This document shows positions 21,012 to 30,627 of a stretch of DNA of 64,000 nucleotides, piece after piece. Within the stretch, counting starts at the first letter, position 1. The number at the start of each line of letters is the position of its first letter. The notes under the pieces are model-generated. The model saw nothing but the letters and a program-made list of their open reading frames with translations. It searched no databases and was not told the DNA's origin. Source of the stretch: Poseidonibacter parvus (lineage in GTDB: Bacteria > Campylobacterota > Campylobacteria > Campylobacterales > Arcobacteraceae); contig NZ_CP019070.1 in the NCBI RefSeq assembly GCF_001956695.1, forward strand, positions 2,666,001 to 2,730,000, written 5' to 3'. Both the position numbers and the translations under genes were made by a program.

Positions 21012-22430
21012 GTGAAGAAAAAACTTTTATTTGCCTCAACATTAATTGCTAGTCAATTATTCGCTGAAACAATAAATTTTGATATGATGGATAAAAATCC
21101 TGAAAGAATAGCACCTAATACAAATAATCAAATTTTATCATTTAATGGTGCTATTAAAAAATCTATGAAATCAATTGTAAATATTTCAACAAAAAGACAT
21201 GTTAATTCATCGACTGAAAACTTACCCTTACAAATGTTTAATGACCCATTTTTCAAAAGATTTTTTGGAGATCAATTTGGTAATCAATTTAAACAAAATA
21301 GAGTACAAAGATCATTAGGTTCTGGTGTGATTATTGCTAAGAATGGATATATTGTAACAAATAGCCATGTTATTGATAATGCTGAAGAAATTACTGTAAC
21401 AATTGGAAATGATACAACAGAATATAGTGCTAAATTAATTGGAAAAGATGCTGATAGTGATTTAGCTGTTATAAAAATTGAGTCTGATAATTTAACTCCT
21501 ATTAAATTTGGTCATTCAAAAGAGCTAGAAATTGCAGATATGATTTTTGCAATTGGAAACCCATTTGGAATTGGAAGTACTGTAACACAAGGTATTATTT
21601 CAGCTTTAAATAAAAATAAAGTTGGAATTAATAGATATGAAAACTATATTCAAACAGATGCATCAATAAATCCAGGAAACTCAGGAGGAGCTCTTGTTGA
21701 TAGTAGAGGGGCATTAATTGGAATTAATACTGCTATTATTTCCAAAAGTGGTGGAAATAATGGAATTGGATTTGCAATTCCTGTAGCAATGGTTAAAGAT
21801 GTTGTTAAAAAATTAGTATCAGATGGAAAAGTAACTCGTGGATATCTAGGTGTTGCTATTAGTGATTTAGACAAAGAAATGTCAAAAGTTTATAATCATA
21901 AAAAAGGTGCTTTAGTTCTAGATGTATCTCCTGATACTCCTGCTTTTAAATATGGTGTTAAAAGAGGTGATTTAATTTATGCTATTAACAATAAAGATAT
22001 AAAAGATAGAACTTCATTACAAAATGTTGTAGCTTCATTTAAACCAAATGAAGAGATTGTACTTAAGATTGAACGAGATAAAAAGAATATTGAATTAAAA
22101 ATCATATTAGGAAATAGATCAAGTCTAGTTCAAATCCAATCTAACAACGGTAGAGTTCTTGGCGGATTAAAAGTAAGTGCAATTGATGCTAATATGCAAA
22201 AACAATTTAGATTAGCTCCTGATACAAAAGGTGTGTTAATTTCTGATGTTGAACCAAAAAGTAAAGCTGAAAAAGTTGGTTTCCAAGCTGGAGATATTAT
22301 AATTCAAATTGAAGATGTTGAAGTTAAAAACTTCCAAAATCTTGAAGTATCTTTAACAAAATACAAAAATAAACATAAAAGAGTTTATGTAAATAGATAT
22401 GGGCAAACTATACTATTTGTTATAAAATAA
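21012..22430 (+). CDS. htrA: Periplasmic serine protease/chaperone of the HtrA (DegP/DegQ) family
   Basis: A 472-residue precursor. GTG 21012 has AAGGA six nt upstream and gives a normal signal peptide (KKKLLFASTLIASQLFA); a start at 20949 would bury it. The trypsin-like domain has His119 (VTNSHVI), Asp150 (DADSDLAV) and Ser224 (PGNSGGAL). Two PDZ domains follow (about 290-375 and 385-470). It degrades or refolds misfolded envelope proteins. A response regulator and sensor kinase follow directly. The same order (htrA, regulator, kinase) is known from Campylobacter jejuni (Cj1228c-Cj1226c), which supports the assignment. Confidence 0.96.
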   Translation: MKKKLLFASTLIASQLFAETINFDMMDKNPERIAPNTNNQILSFNGAIKKSMKSIVNISTKRHVNSSTENLPLQMFNDPFFKRFFGDQFGNQFKQNRVQRSLGSGVIIAKNGYIVTNSHVIDNAEEITVTIGNDTTEYSAKLIGKDADSDLAVIKIESDNLTPIKFGHSKELEIADMIFAIGNPFGIGSTVTQGIISALNKNKVGINRYENYIQTDASINPGNSGGALVDSRGALIGINTAIISKSGGNNGIGFAIPVAMVKDVVKKLVSDGKVTRGYLGVAISDLDKEMSKVYNHKKGALVLDVSPDTPAFKYGVKRGDLIYAINNKDIKDRTSLQNVVASFKPNEEIVLKIERDKKNIELKIILGNRSSLVQIQSNNGRVLGGLKVSAIDANMQKQFRLAPDTKGVLISDVEPKSKAEKVGFQAGDIIIQIEDVEVKNFQNLEVSLTKYKNKHKRVYVNRYGQTILFVIK

Positions 22431-22440
22431 AGGATTTACA

Positions 22441-23118
22441 ATCATAAAAGTATTAATGATAGAAGATGATTTAGAGTTAGCTCAAATCATCACTGATTAT
22501 TTAGCATCATTTGATATAGAAGTTACAAATACAGATAGCCCTTATAATGGGTTATCTATGCTAAGTGTAAATAAAGAGTTTCAATTAATTATCTTAGATT
22601 TAACTCTTCCTGAAATTGATGGATTAGAATTACTTCCTAAAATTAGAGAGAAATCTGAAATACCTATTATTATTAGTTCTGCAAGAGATGATATTTTGGA
22701 TAAAGTTATGGGTTTAGAAAGAGGTGCTGATGATTATTTACCAAAACCTTATAATCCAAGAGAACTACAAGCTAGAATAAAAACTATTTTAAAAAGAATT
22801 GATAAACCAAGTGAAGTTAAAAAAGAAGAACATAATTCTGCTTTTAATATAAAAGAAGAAGATATGCAAATATCTTTTCAAGGTTCATCACTTACTCTTA
22901 CTTTAGCTGAATATGATATCTTAAAATTACTCATTCAAAGAAATGGTGGAGTGATTGCTAGAGAAGATTTTATTTATGCTAGTGATAGTATTGAAGATGA
23001 TTCATCGTTAAAAAACATTGATGTAATTATTTCAAGAATTAGATCAAAATTATCAAAAATTGATAATAGTAAAACATATATAAAATCTGTTAGAGGTATA
23101 GGATATCAATTAGTATGA
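22441..23118 (+). CDS. OmpR-family response regulator of the htrA operon, probable ATC start
   Basis: Receiver domain with phospho-acceptor Asp53 (ILDLTLPEIDG) and Lys in LPKPYNPRE, then a winged-helix domain ending in SVRGIGYQLV. The first ATG (22456) would remove the start of beta-strand 1. Reading from ATC 22441 gives (M)IKVLMIEDD, the normal family N-terminus, and places AAAGGA exactly six nt upstream, so ATC is the likely initiator (225 residues); a sequencing error from ATG is the alternative. It follows htrA by 10 nt and overlaps the kinase gene by 4 nt. It is inferred to control the envelope-stress response. Confidence 0.88.
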   Translation: MIKVLMIEDDLELAQIITDYLASFDIEVTNTDSPYNGLSMLSVNKEFQLIILDLTLPEIDGLELLPKIREKSEIPIIISSARDDILDKVMGLERGADDYLPKPYNPRELQARIKTILKRIDKPSEVKKEEHNSAFNIKEEDMQISFQGSSLTLTLAEYDILKLLIQRNGGVIAREDFIYASDSIEDDSSLKNIDVIISRIRSKLSKIDNSKTYIKSVRGIGYQLV

Positions 23119-24332
23119 TTAGAAATATCTCTATTTCTGCTTTTATTAATATTATATTTTCATTAGCATTTATTGCAATACTAATTACATTTTCATTTTT
23201 TATCAGTTTTGATAAACAAAAACATGAAATCACTCAACAAAATAGATATGAGCTTATTGCTGAGAATTTTTTGAGTACTTTTCAAAATTTACCTGATGCA
23301 CAATCTCTTTTTAAACTTTTTAAAAAATTTCAAGTTAAGCCATTAGAAGATAGAGATGAAAAACTAGAGATAATCAAAAATGCCCAAGAACTTACAATCA
23401 CTCAAAATTACTTAGGAACATATAGAGTTTATAAATATGATAATACTTATTATATTTATGTACAACAATATGGATACAATCTTATGTTAAAAGATATAAG
23501 AAATCATAACTATAGTATGGCAATAATTGTAGGAGCTTTTATTCTTTCAATTGTAACAATACTTTTTTTATATGCGATTTTAAAAAGAAAATTAAAACCT
23601 TTAAAACTATTAAATAAGCAAATTATTGAGTTTTCAAATGGTAATAAAGATGTTAAAATAAAATCTGTTAGCAATGATGAAATAGGAACAATTGCAAAAA
23701 GTTTTAATGAAGCAATTACACTTATAAATAATCAAACAAAATCAAAAGATTTGTTTATGCGTAATATGATGCATGAACTTAAAACTCCAATTACAAAAGC
23801 CATGTTTATTGCAGAAACTCTAGATAATGAACAAACAAGAGATAATCTACAAAGAGCTTTTAAAAGAATGGACGATATTATAAAAGAGTTAGCAACTGTT
23901 GAAAAGCTAACATCTGCTAATAGTATGATGTATAAAGAGCCAACATCATTTTTTAATATTTATAATAAAACTTTAGAAATCATGATGGTAAATCCTGAAA
24001 ATATTGCATCTAAAATCAAATCATTTAACTTTTCAGTTGATATTTCTATGTTTTCAATTGCTCTTAAAAACTTGATTGATAATGCAATTAAATTCTCTCC
24101 GAATAATAAAGCAATTATTAATGCTTCAAAAGATGAAATACAAGTTATATCTCTTGGAGAACCATTACAATATGATTTAAGTTATTACACAGAAGCTTTT
24201 TCACAAGAAGAAAAAAGAAGTGATGGCTTTGGATTAGGTTTATATATCGTAAAAACCATTGCTTGTTTACATGGTTATACTTTAGAATATAAATATGAAA
24301 ATGGGAAAAACTACTTTATGATAAAAATGTAA
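23115..24332 (+). CDS. Sensor histidine kinase of the htrA operon
   Basis: A 405-residue membrane kinase: TM1 (about 13-32), a short periplasmic sensor region (about 33-133), TM2 (about 134-156), HAMP (about 157-209), H-box with His220 (MMHELKTPITK), an N-box near DNAIKFSP, and a G-box GFGLGLYIVK. It resembles the ArsS-type kinases of Campylobacterota. Its ATG overlaps the regulator's TGA, so the pair is translationally coupled. The signal is unknown; linkage to htrA suggests envelope stress. Confidence 0.9.
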   Translation: MIRNISISAFINIIFSLAFIAILITFSFFISFDKQKHEITQQNRYELIAENFLSTFQNLPDAQSLFKLFKKFQVKPLEDRDEKLEIIKNAQELTITQNYLGTYRVYKYDNTYYIYVQQYGYNLMLKDIRNHNYSMAIIVGAFILSIVTILFLYAILKRKLKPLKLLNKQIIEFSNGNKDVKIKSVSNDEIGTIAKSFNEAITLINNQTKSKDLFMRNMMHELKTPITKAMFIAETLDNEQTRDNLQRAFKRMDDIIKELATVEKLTSANSMMYKEPTSFFNIYNKTLEIMMVNPENIASKIKSFNFSVDISMFSIALKNLIDNAIKFSPNNKAIINASKDEIQVISLGEPLQYDLSYYTEAFSQEEKRSDGFGLGLYIVKTIACLHGYTLEYKYENGKNYFMIKM

Positions 24333-24350
24333 AATAGCTATTATTATAAC

Positions 24351-24390
24351 TTTTATGAAACTCTATTTTTTATTATAAAGTTTCATAAAA
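24351..24390. terminator. Bidirectional stem between convergent kinase and EamA genes
   Basis: TTTTATGAAACT (24351-24362) and its exact complement (24379-24390) are separated by a 16-nt A+T-rich loop. The stem overlaps the last codons of the EamA gene and lies 18 nt after the kinase stop. The weak composition leaves some doubt. Confidence 0.5.
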
Positions 24391-25223
24391 TTGTAGTGAA
24401 GATATAAAGATAAAGCTATAACTGCACTTCCTAAAAAAAGTAACAAATAATTACTTGTTTTTTCCCAAATGATAAGATTTACAAGTAACCCAACTGGAAC
24501 TAAAGCATTATTCATAATTGCAAGTACTCCTGCATCTACTAAACAAGCACCTTTGTTCCATAAAAAATATCCTAAACCAGAAGCTGCAACACCTAACCAA
24601 AATAAAACACCCCATTGAATTAATGAAGGAGATAGTTTTTCTGGATTTGCAAAAAGTATGAAAGATATAGCACTTATAATTAATGCTCCAAAATGAAAAT
24701 ATCCAAAAACATCTCTTTGTCTAATTTCTCTGTGTGACTCCATTACCTTTTTATAAGTACTTTGCCCCAAAGCAAAACAAATACTAGCGCCTTGAACCAT
24801 TAAAAAACCTGTAATAAAATCCTCATTAATATTTTGATATCGAATAATATATGCACCAAATACAGCTAACCCAGTACTTACAAGATAAAGTGCTTTAAAT
24901 TGTCCTTTTAACCCATCATAAAATAGTGTTACGTAAATAGGAGTGAATACAGTAAAAAGTACAACCTCAGGAACACTTAAAAATAGGAAGGACTTATAAA
25001 GAAAGATATACATTAGGCCAATTTGTACTGTTCCAATAAGCATGATTTTTAGTTTTAATTTATTGGGAATGCCTTTAAATTTTGTAAAAGGTAAAAAAAC
25101 TAATGAAGCTAATGCAACTCTAATAAGTACTGCAAAATAACTATCCACTTGACCTGCTAAAATCTCACCTATTAAACTAAAAGAAAATGCCCAAAGTATT
25201 GTCACAAAAATTAAATATTGCAT
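24363..25223 (-). CDS. EamA/DMT-superfamily transporter
   Basis: A 286-residue, very hydrophobic protein with about ten predicted membrane helices in two EamA-type repeats (about 1-130 and 140-280). The N-terminal helix LIFVTILWAFSFSLIGEIL and the proline-glycine-bearing repeats are typical of drug/metabolite exporters. It is the last gene of the long cobalamin-region run, 7 nt after the cysteine-rich gene. The substrate cannot be told from sequence. Confidence 0.85.
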   Translation of the reverse strand: MQYLIFVTILWAFSFSLIGEILAGQVDSYFAVLIRVALASLVFLPFTKFKGIPNKLKLKIMLIGTVQIGLMYIFLYKSFLFLSVPEVVLFTVFTPIYVTLFYDGLKGQFKALYLVSTGLAVFGAYIIRYQNINEDFITGFLMVQGASICFALGQSTYKKVMESHREIRQRDVFGYFHFGALIISAISFILFANPEKLSPSLIQWGVLFWLGVAASGLGYFLWNKGACLVDAGVLAIMNNALVPVGLLVNLIIWEKTSNYLLLFLGSAVIALSLYLHYNFMKLYNKK

Positions 25224-25230
25224 TTATTAT

Positions 25231-25656
25231 TTAGCTTCTTACATCTTTCATTACTTCAAACCAAGAACGGTTAAAATGTTTTTTTATATATTTTTCTCTA
25301 TGAGGAACTATACATCCTGAACAATTTTGATGAATATAATCATCTCCAATATATTGTGATCCATCTCGAGATTTAATATTACATACAGAAAATAAAGTTC
25401 TACCTTCCTCTGTTTTTTCAAAGCCTTCTGTTTTAAATCTAAAGTTTGGACAGGCACATAGATAACAGTTTAGGTCTTCCATATCATGGCATTTTTTATT
25501 GTCTTTATATAATGGACAGAAATCTGGCTCATTTTTTACCATATTATCAAATCTAAAATATTCTATTACCTCATCAACACTTTTATCTTCTAATTTTTTC
25601 ATTACATTTGCGTGAAGGTTTCCTTGCTGGATAAACCATTCGTCATAAGTCATCAT
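25231..25656 (-). CDS. Cysteine-rich small-domain protein of the cobalamin cluster
   Basis: A 141-residue cytoplasmic protein with nine cysteines, including CPLY...KKCHDMEDLNCYLCACPNF and a later HQNCSGCIVPHR. The pattern fits the 'cysteine-rich small domain' family (PF04071 as I recall it) that often sits beside cobalamin genes; metal binding is likely, and the function is unknown. The ATG (25656, or 25653) overlaps the TGA of cbiB, and AGGAG lies inside the end of cbiB, so translation is coupled. Confidence 0.7.
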   Translation of the reverse strand: MMTYDEWFIQQGNLHANVMKKLEDKSVDEVIEYFRFDNMVKNEPDFCPLYKDNKKCHDMEDLNCYLCACPNFRFKTEGFEKTEEGRTLFSVCNIKSRDGSQYIGDDYIHQNCSGCIVPHREKYIKKHFNRSWFEVMKDVRS

Positions 25657-26540
25657 AGTACTCCTAAAATCAATACAATTATTATAAATAAATCTAAGCG
25701 ATACTTTAACGAAAGTGTCTTTAAAACATCACTATTTTCAATACTTTCTTTTCCTATTCCAAAAAAAGCTTTTTCTTTTACTTTTCCAAAATATGAAGTT
25801 GAACCTCCAAGTTTTAAATCAAGACTTAAAGCCATTGCTGCAATTGGTAAGCCAGCATTTGGACTATCATGTTTAGAGCCATATTTATTAAACTCTTTTA
25901 ATGCTTTTTTACTTGCAAATAATAGTCCAATTAAAAAAGCTGTAATTCTTGCAGGAATGTAGTTTACAACATCATCCAGTATTGCGGATACTTTTCCAAA
26001 GTTTTCATACTTTTCATTTCTATATCCAACCATTGAATCAAGTGTATTGATAGCTTTATATAAATATGCTCCAACTATTCCAAAACATAATAAATAAAAC
26101 AAAGGAGCTATCACTCCATCACTTAAGTTTTCAGCGTATGTTTCTACTGCTGCTTTATTTACATCTGAGTTTGTCATATCGCGTGTATCACGACTAACTA
26201 ACATACTAATTTTTTGTTTTTTTATCTCTAAATCATTACTTGATATTACATCTTTCACGCTATCGTATAGCATTTTTGAAGCAAGTGTAAAAGAAGCTAA
26301 AAAGCCTTGAAAAAATACATTATCAAAACTAGCTAGGAAAGAAGTGATGAGATATACTATTAAAAGTAATGAAAGAGTAAGAATTGCACCTACTTTAATT
26401 GAATCTTCATAGTATTTTTCTTTAAACCAATTTATATAATCGCCCATTAAAATAATTGGATGTTTTATAAATTTTAATTTCTCAAACTCTCCAAAGATAT
26501 TATCTAAAATATAAGCTATCAAAGCAATACTATAAAACAT
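25653..26540 (-). CDS. cbiB: Adenosylcobinamide-phosphate synthase
   Basis: A 295-residue membrane protein that joins aminopropanol (phosphate) to adenosylcobyric acid. About five membrane segments are visible, with the family motifs RDTRDMTNSDVNKAAVET and SPNAGLPIAAMA. The start overlaps cobQ by 11 nt and the end overlaps the cysteine-rich gene by 4 nt. Its precursor partner, the threonine-phosphate decarboxylase, is encoded upstream in the same run. Confidence 0.95.
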   Translation of the reverse strand: MFYSIALIAYILDNIFGEFEKLKFIKHPIILMGDYINWFKEKYYEDSIKVGAILTLSLLLIVYLITSFLASFDNVFFQGFLASFTLASKMLYDSVKDVISSNDLEIKKQKISMLVSRDTRDMTNSDVNKAAVETYAENLSDGVIAPLFYLLCFGIVGAYLYKAINTLDSMVGYRNEKYENFGKVSAILDDVVNYIPARITAFLIGLLFASKKALKEFNKYGSKHDSPNAGLPIAAMALSLDLKLGGSTSYFGKVKEKAFFGIGKESIENSDVLKTLSLKYRLDLFIIIVLILGVL

Positions 26541-27921
26541 TATCTACTATCCTTTGAACATCGAGTTTATCTTTCATTGTATTTACAAAAGTATCTATTG
26601 AATTCTTTTTATACTCTTCAAACTTATACCCTATATATGAAGAATTAATTTCTTTAAAATATGAAGTTCTAAACTCATCATTATCAAAAATGCCATGTAC
26701 AAAAGTACCTTTGAATTTTTCACATTCAAATGATAATGAATATTCATCACTTTTTCCATGATGTATTTCAAAACCTTCTATTTGTGTATTAAATAAATCG
26801 TATGTTTTTTTTTCTAATATCTTCTGTTTTTCAAAAGTAATACTAGCAGGAATTTTGGCAAAGCCCTTTTCTATTAAAGCTTCACTATTTTCTAGTGCAT
26901 ACTTATCATCAAGATTTTCAAACATCATTTCATAACCACCACAAATACAACATATATCTTTTTTGTAGTTCTTAATTTGTTCAAATAGTCCATTTTCTTT
27001 TAGCCATTTTAAATCTTTTATCACAAGTTTTGAGCCTGGAAGTATTACAAGGTCAAACTTTTCAAGTGATACATTATAATCTACAAACTCTACAAATACC
27101 TCATCATCTGCAATTAGTGGTTCAATGTCATTATAGTTACTCATATATGGATATGAAATCACTGCAATATCAAGTTTTTTATTTTTAGGATTTTGTATAA
27201 AGTTTTTTAAAGAAGCTGAATCTTCAAAGCCTAAGTTAAATGGAATATATGGCAATACTCCTAAAACCGGAATTTTAAAATCTTCTTCAATTATTCTAAT
27301 ACCTTCATCAAATAAAGATAAATCACCTCTAAATTTGTTTACTACTACACCTATGATATTGTTTCTTAACTTTTCTGGAAGTAAATGATATACACCATAA
27401 ATAGATGCAAACACTCCACCTTTTTCTATATCTGCTACTAATATGATTTTGGTATTATATTCGTTTGCTATAAAGATATTTGAAAGGTCTTTATCCATTA
27501 AGTTTAATTCAACTGGACTTCCTGCACCTTCATTTACAATGCAATCATATTTTGAATCTAAGTATTCATAGCATCTTTTAACAGCAGGTTTTAGTAAATC
27601 TAAATCTCTATAGTATTCTAGTACTTCTTTATTTGCTACTACCTTACCCTCAACTATTAAAGAAGCAGAACTTCCTCGACCAGACTTAAGCAATACTGGA
27701 TTTAAATGATATGAAGTTTCAACTCCTAGTACTTCACTTTGAAAGTATTGGGCAATTGCTATTTCACTTCCATCATCACATACGTGAGAATTATTTGATA
27801 CATTTTGTGCTTTAAAAGGTGCAACGCTGTAACCTAAGTCTTGAAGTATCTTTGCTATTACAAATGTTATAGTTGATTTTCCTGCGTCTGAGGAAGTGCC
27901 TAGGATTGATATGTTATTCAT
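26530..27921 (-). CDS. cobQ: Adenosylcobyric acid synthase (glutamine-hydrolysing)
   Basis: About 463 residues. It amidates four carboxyls of adenosylcobyrinic a,c-diamide. The N-terminal P-loop domain reads ILGTSSDAGKST; the C-terminal class I glutaminase-like domain has the nucleophile Cys in CGGYEMM and His in FVHGIF. ATG 27921 (MNNISIL) matches the family start; in-frame ATGs at 27927 and 27933 are possible. Any of these starts lies inside the end of mcrB, so cobQ translation seems coupled to the restriction gene. Also called cbiP. Confidence 0.95.
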   Translation of the reverse strand: MNNISILGTSSDAGKSTITFVIAKILQDLGYSVAPFKAQNVSNNSHVCDDGSEIAIAQYFQSEVLGVETSYHLNPVLLKSGRGSSASLIVEGKVVANKEVLEYYRDLDLLKPAVKRCYEYLDSKYDCIVNEGAGSPVELNLMDKDLSNIFIANEYNTKIILVADIEKGGVFASIYGVYHLLPEKLRNNIIGVVVNKFRGDLSLFDEGIRIIEEDFKIPVLGVLPYIPFNLGFEDSASLKNFIQNPKNKKLDIAVISYPYMSNYNDIEPLIADDEVFVEFVDYNVSLEKFDLVILPGSKLVIKDLKWLKENGLFEQIKNYKKDICCICGGYEMMFENLDDKYALENSEALIEKGFAKIPASITFEKQKILEKKTYDLFNTQIEGFEIHHGKSDEYSLSFECEKFKGTFVHGIFDNDEFRTSYFKEINSSYIGYKFEEYKKNSIDTFVNTMKDKLDVQRIVDNVL

Positions 27922-29494
27922 ATACATCTTCATTTAATAGTTGTGTTACTTTTTTATAATTATCTTCATCTGCATAAAAATATTCTTCAAGTAATGGCTT
28001 GATTTTATATTCTTTTACAAATTCTAATTCTTCATCATTTACAACTTTCATAAAATAACTATGACCTAATTTATAATCTTCACCTATATTTTCACCAATA
28101 AATTCATTTAAATTCTTCATTAAAACTTTTGCATTATAAAAGTTTATCAACTCTTCATTTGGTTTCATTTTTAAAAAAGTGAATCTTCTTCGTAAAGCTA
28201 TATCAATAGTAGCAATTGATTTATCAGTACTATTCATCGTACCTATAATAAATAGATTTGATGGTATTTTAAATTTCTCTTTTGAATAAGGAAGCGTTAT
28301 CTCATAATCATCTCTTTTATCTTCTTCAATTAAAGTAATAAGCTCTCCAAATATTTTAGAGATATTTCCTCTGTTTATTTCATCTATTACTATGTAGAAG
28401 TTTTTTATATTTACTTGTCTAACTTCATCAATCTTAACTTTTTGTTTTTTTTGAAATTTATTAAATGATTTAATAAGATATGAAAAATAAGTTGCATGCT
28501 GATTTGCTAATCCACTCAAGCCTTCAGATTTTTTGATATCTTTTCTTTCACATATATTTAATTTATTCATTAACTCAATATCTGAAAATTTCATTCTTTG
28601 AGTATTTCCCCAACTATCACCAGTATATCTAAAGGCATCCTTTTCTATATCTGTAATGTATGCAGTATTATTTATTGTAAATTTTTGATTTGCATCTATT
28701 TCTTCTTGTATATAATCTTTATATAATTCAAATAATTCAAAAAAAGTTTTTTCATCTTTAATAGTGTTTATATCTTTATTTGATTCTTCTATATTTTTAT
28801 TTGCAAGCTCTGCAATTTCTTTAAATATCCCATCTTCTAATTTTATATTTCCACCATCGGTTGGTCTAAATCCTTCAATAAAATCTTCATAAGAGTAACT
28901 TTGATGAAAAGTTACAAACTCGATTCTTTTTTCATCTTTTATATTTTGAAAGATATCATTATATTCATCTGTAATATTATCATTAGTACTTATTGATTTA
29001 AAAATATTTTGTTCTTTAATACCCTCTTCTATCATTGATATAAGTTTTTTATAATTATGTGTTTTACCAACTCCTGGTGCACCATATAGCATTATATTTC
29101 TAGTACTTATTTCATGATTACTATCTTCTTCATTGTTAATTACTTCTAAGCTAAACTCTTCCTTTATGGCAAAATCAATCATTTGATTAATATTGTCACA
29201 GTTTCCTCCATTGTTACCCCACTGTGTAGTAAAAAACAATTCTTCTTTATTGTAGATAATTGGGTCAAAGTATCTATTTTTTTGATTCTCAGTTTTCTCT
29301 TCCCATTCATCTCTGGATAAAACAACAAAATTGTTATTACAATGCATTTTATTAAATAATTCTTGAATAACTTTGTATGATAATTCTAAATGTAGTCCTA
29401 AGTATTGTTTAAAAATATTAAAACATAAATCTCTTAATGATTTACCATTTCTTGCATTTTTTTTATAAATTATATCATTAAATTTAACTTCCAT
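27914..29494 (-). CDS. mcrB: McrB-like AAA+ GTPase subunit of a modification-dependent restriction system
   Basis: A 526-residue protein. The AAA+ module (about 130-526) has Walker A GAPGVGKT (138-145), Walker B with the McrB-type extension VIDEINRGN (369-377), sensor GTMNSTD (418-424) and the arginine cluster ALRRRF (433-438). McrB proteins translocate on DNA through GTP hydrolysis and recruit the McrC nuclease at methylated cytosines. The N-terminal ~120 residues would be the DNA-recognition part; I do not recognise it, and it differs from the E. coli McrB N-domain by eye. A long insertion (about 210-360) separates the Walker motifs. It overlaps mcrC by 11 nt and cobQ by 8 nt. Confidence 0.9.
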   Translation of the reverse strand: MEVKFNDIIYKKNARNGKSLRDLCFNIFKQYLGLHLELSYKVIQELFNKMHCNNNFVVLSRDEWEEKTENQKNRYFDPIIYNKEELFFTTQWGNNGGNCDNINQMIDFAIKEEFSLEVINNEEDSNHEISTRNIMLYGAPGVGKTHNYKKLISMIEEGIKEQNIFKSISTNDNITDEYNDIFQNIKDEKRIEFVTFHQSYSYEDFIEGFRPTDGGNIKLEDGIFKEIAELANKNIEESNKDINTIKDEKTFFELFELYKDYIQEEIDANQKFTINNTAYITDIEKDAFRYTGDSWGNTQRMKFSDIELMNKLNICERKDIKKSEGLSGLANQHATYFSYLIKSFNKFQKKQKVKIDEVRQVNIKNFYIVIDEINRGNISKIFGELITLIEEDKRDDYEITLPYSKEKFKIPSNLFIIGTMNSTDKSIATIDIALRRRFTFLKMKPNEELINFYNAKVLMKNLNEFIGENIGEDYKLGHSYFMKVVNDEELEFVKEYKIKPLLEEYFYADEDNYKKVTQLLNEDVYE

Positions 29495-30614
29495 ATATTT
29501 TCTCCAATTTTATTTTAATACTTCTTATATATTCACTATAACTACTATCATCATAATTTAAATCTACAGTTTTAATTCTAAGATTTACTTTATTTTCATT
29601 CTTACCTAAAATCAATTCATCATCATATTCATTTTTATACTTTGGGTATAAAAGCATAGTATTTTTTATCTTATAATTATTTGCATAAACATACATTTGA
29701 AACTTATCATCTCTTTTAATTTTATGTTCACTACTTAACTTTTTATACTTAGTATCAATTATCAAATCATTTACAATAATATCTGGTTTTAATATCAAGT
29801 CTTCAAAAGTATCACAACTTTGGAGTTTTGTATTTGGTTCAATTTCTTTACTCATTTTACCAATAAATTTTTCAAATAAGATATTCATATCAAATAAAAA
29901 GGCAAAGGATTTTTTATCTAGTGAAAATAAAGGAATATATTTATTTAAAAGTAAAAGAGCAAACTCAAAAGAGTCTTTGAATCTTTGATTTAATCTATTA
30001 AAATGAATATTCAAACTATTTATATCAAAGTTCTTATCTTCTACCTCATCAAAAATTAATTCACATTGTTTTAAAAGCTTTTTATCTTTTACACTTTTTG
30101 CTAATATTTTTATTGCGTATAAGAAAAATTGATTTAAACTATTATTCATAGAGAATTCATCATATTCACAATAAATCTTTGTCTTTGAGAAGTTATACTT
30201 TAAATTTTCATTTATTAGATATTTCCCTCTTAATGTAGTCAAGTTATTTTCTTGAGTTGTATACTCTTTATAAATACCTTTTTGTAACTCTTTAAATAAA
30301 TTTTGTGCGAACATTTGAATAAAGACTTCTATAAAACTATGCTTATGATTTTGACATGAAGCTAACTGTTCATTTTCAAGTTTTATGTCATAACAATACA
30401 TTAACATATATATAAATATGTCTAAATTATTCTCATCTTGCTTAGAAATTTTAGGAAGAATAAAATAGTCTTTATTATAAATATTAAGAATTCCACAGTA
30501 TTGTTGAGTTCTTACTTTTCCCCAATCTTCTTTAAAGTATTTATGTAAAGATTTATTATCTATTATAGTTTTTGAAATTTCTTCTGGAACTTCTTGGTAT
30601 TCATATAAATACAT
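29484..30614 (-). CDS. mcrC: McrC-like nuclease subunit of the restriction system
   Basis: A 376-residue protein of the McrC family. The N-terminal half (about 1-150) would contact the McrB ring; TTLRGKYL (126-133) is a family motif. The C-terminal half holds a PD-(D/E)xK nuclease: PDII (277-280, Asp278) followed by DTKYKKL (Asp287-x-Lys289) and FQMYVYANNY. All catalytic positions look intact. The order mcrC then mcrB is the reverse of the E. coli operon. It lies 13 nt after relE. No DNA methyltransferase is nearby, as expected for a modification-dependent enzyme. Confidence 0.9.
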   Translation of the reverse strand: MYLYEYQEVPEEISKTIIDNKSLHKYFKEDWGKVRTQQYCGILNIYNKDYFILPKISKQDENNLDIFIYMLMYCYDIKLENEQLASCQNHKHSFIEVFIQMFAQNLFKELQKGIYKEYTTQENNLTTLRGKYLINENLKYNFSKTKIYCEYDEFSMNNSLNQFFLYAIKILAKSVKDKKLLKQCELIFDEVEDKNFDINSLNIHFNRLNQRFKDSFEFALLLLNKYIPLFSLDKKSFAFLFDMNILFEKFIGKMSKEIEPNTKLQSCDTFEDLILKPDIIVNDLIIDTKYKKLSSEHKIKRDDKFQMYVYANNYKIKNTMLLYPKYKNEYDDELILGKNENKVNLRIKTVDLNYDDSSYSEYIRSIKIKLEKIYGS

Positions 30615-30627
30615 TTATTCTTTTTCC

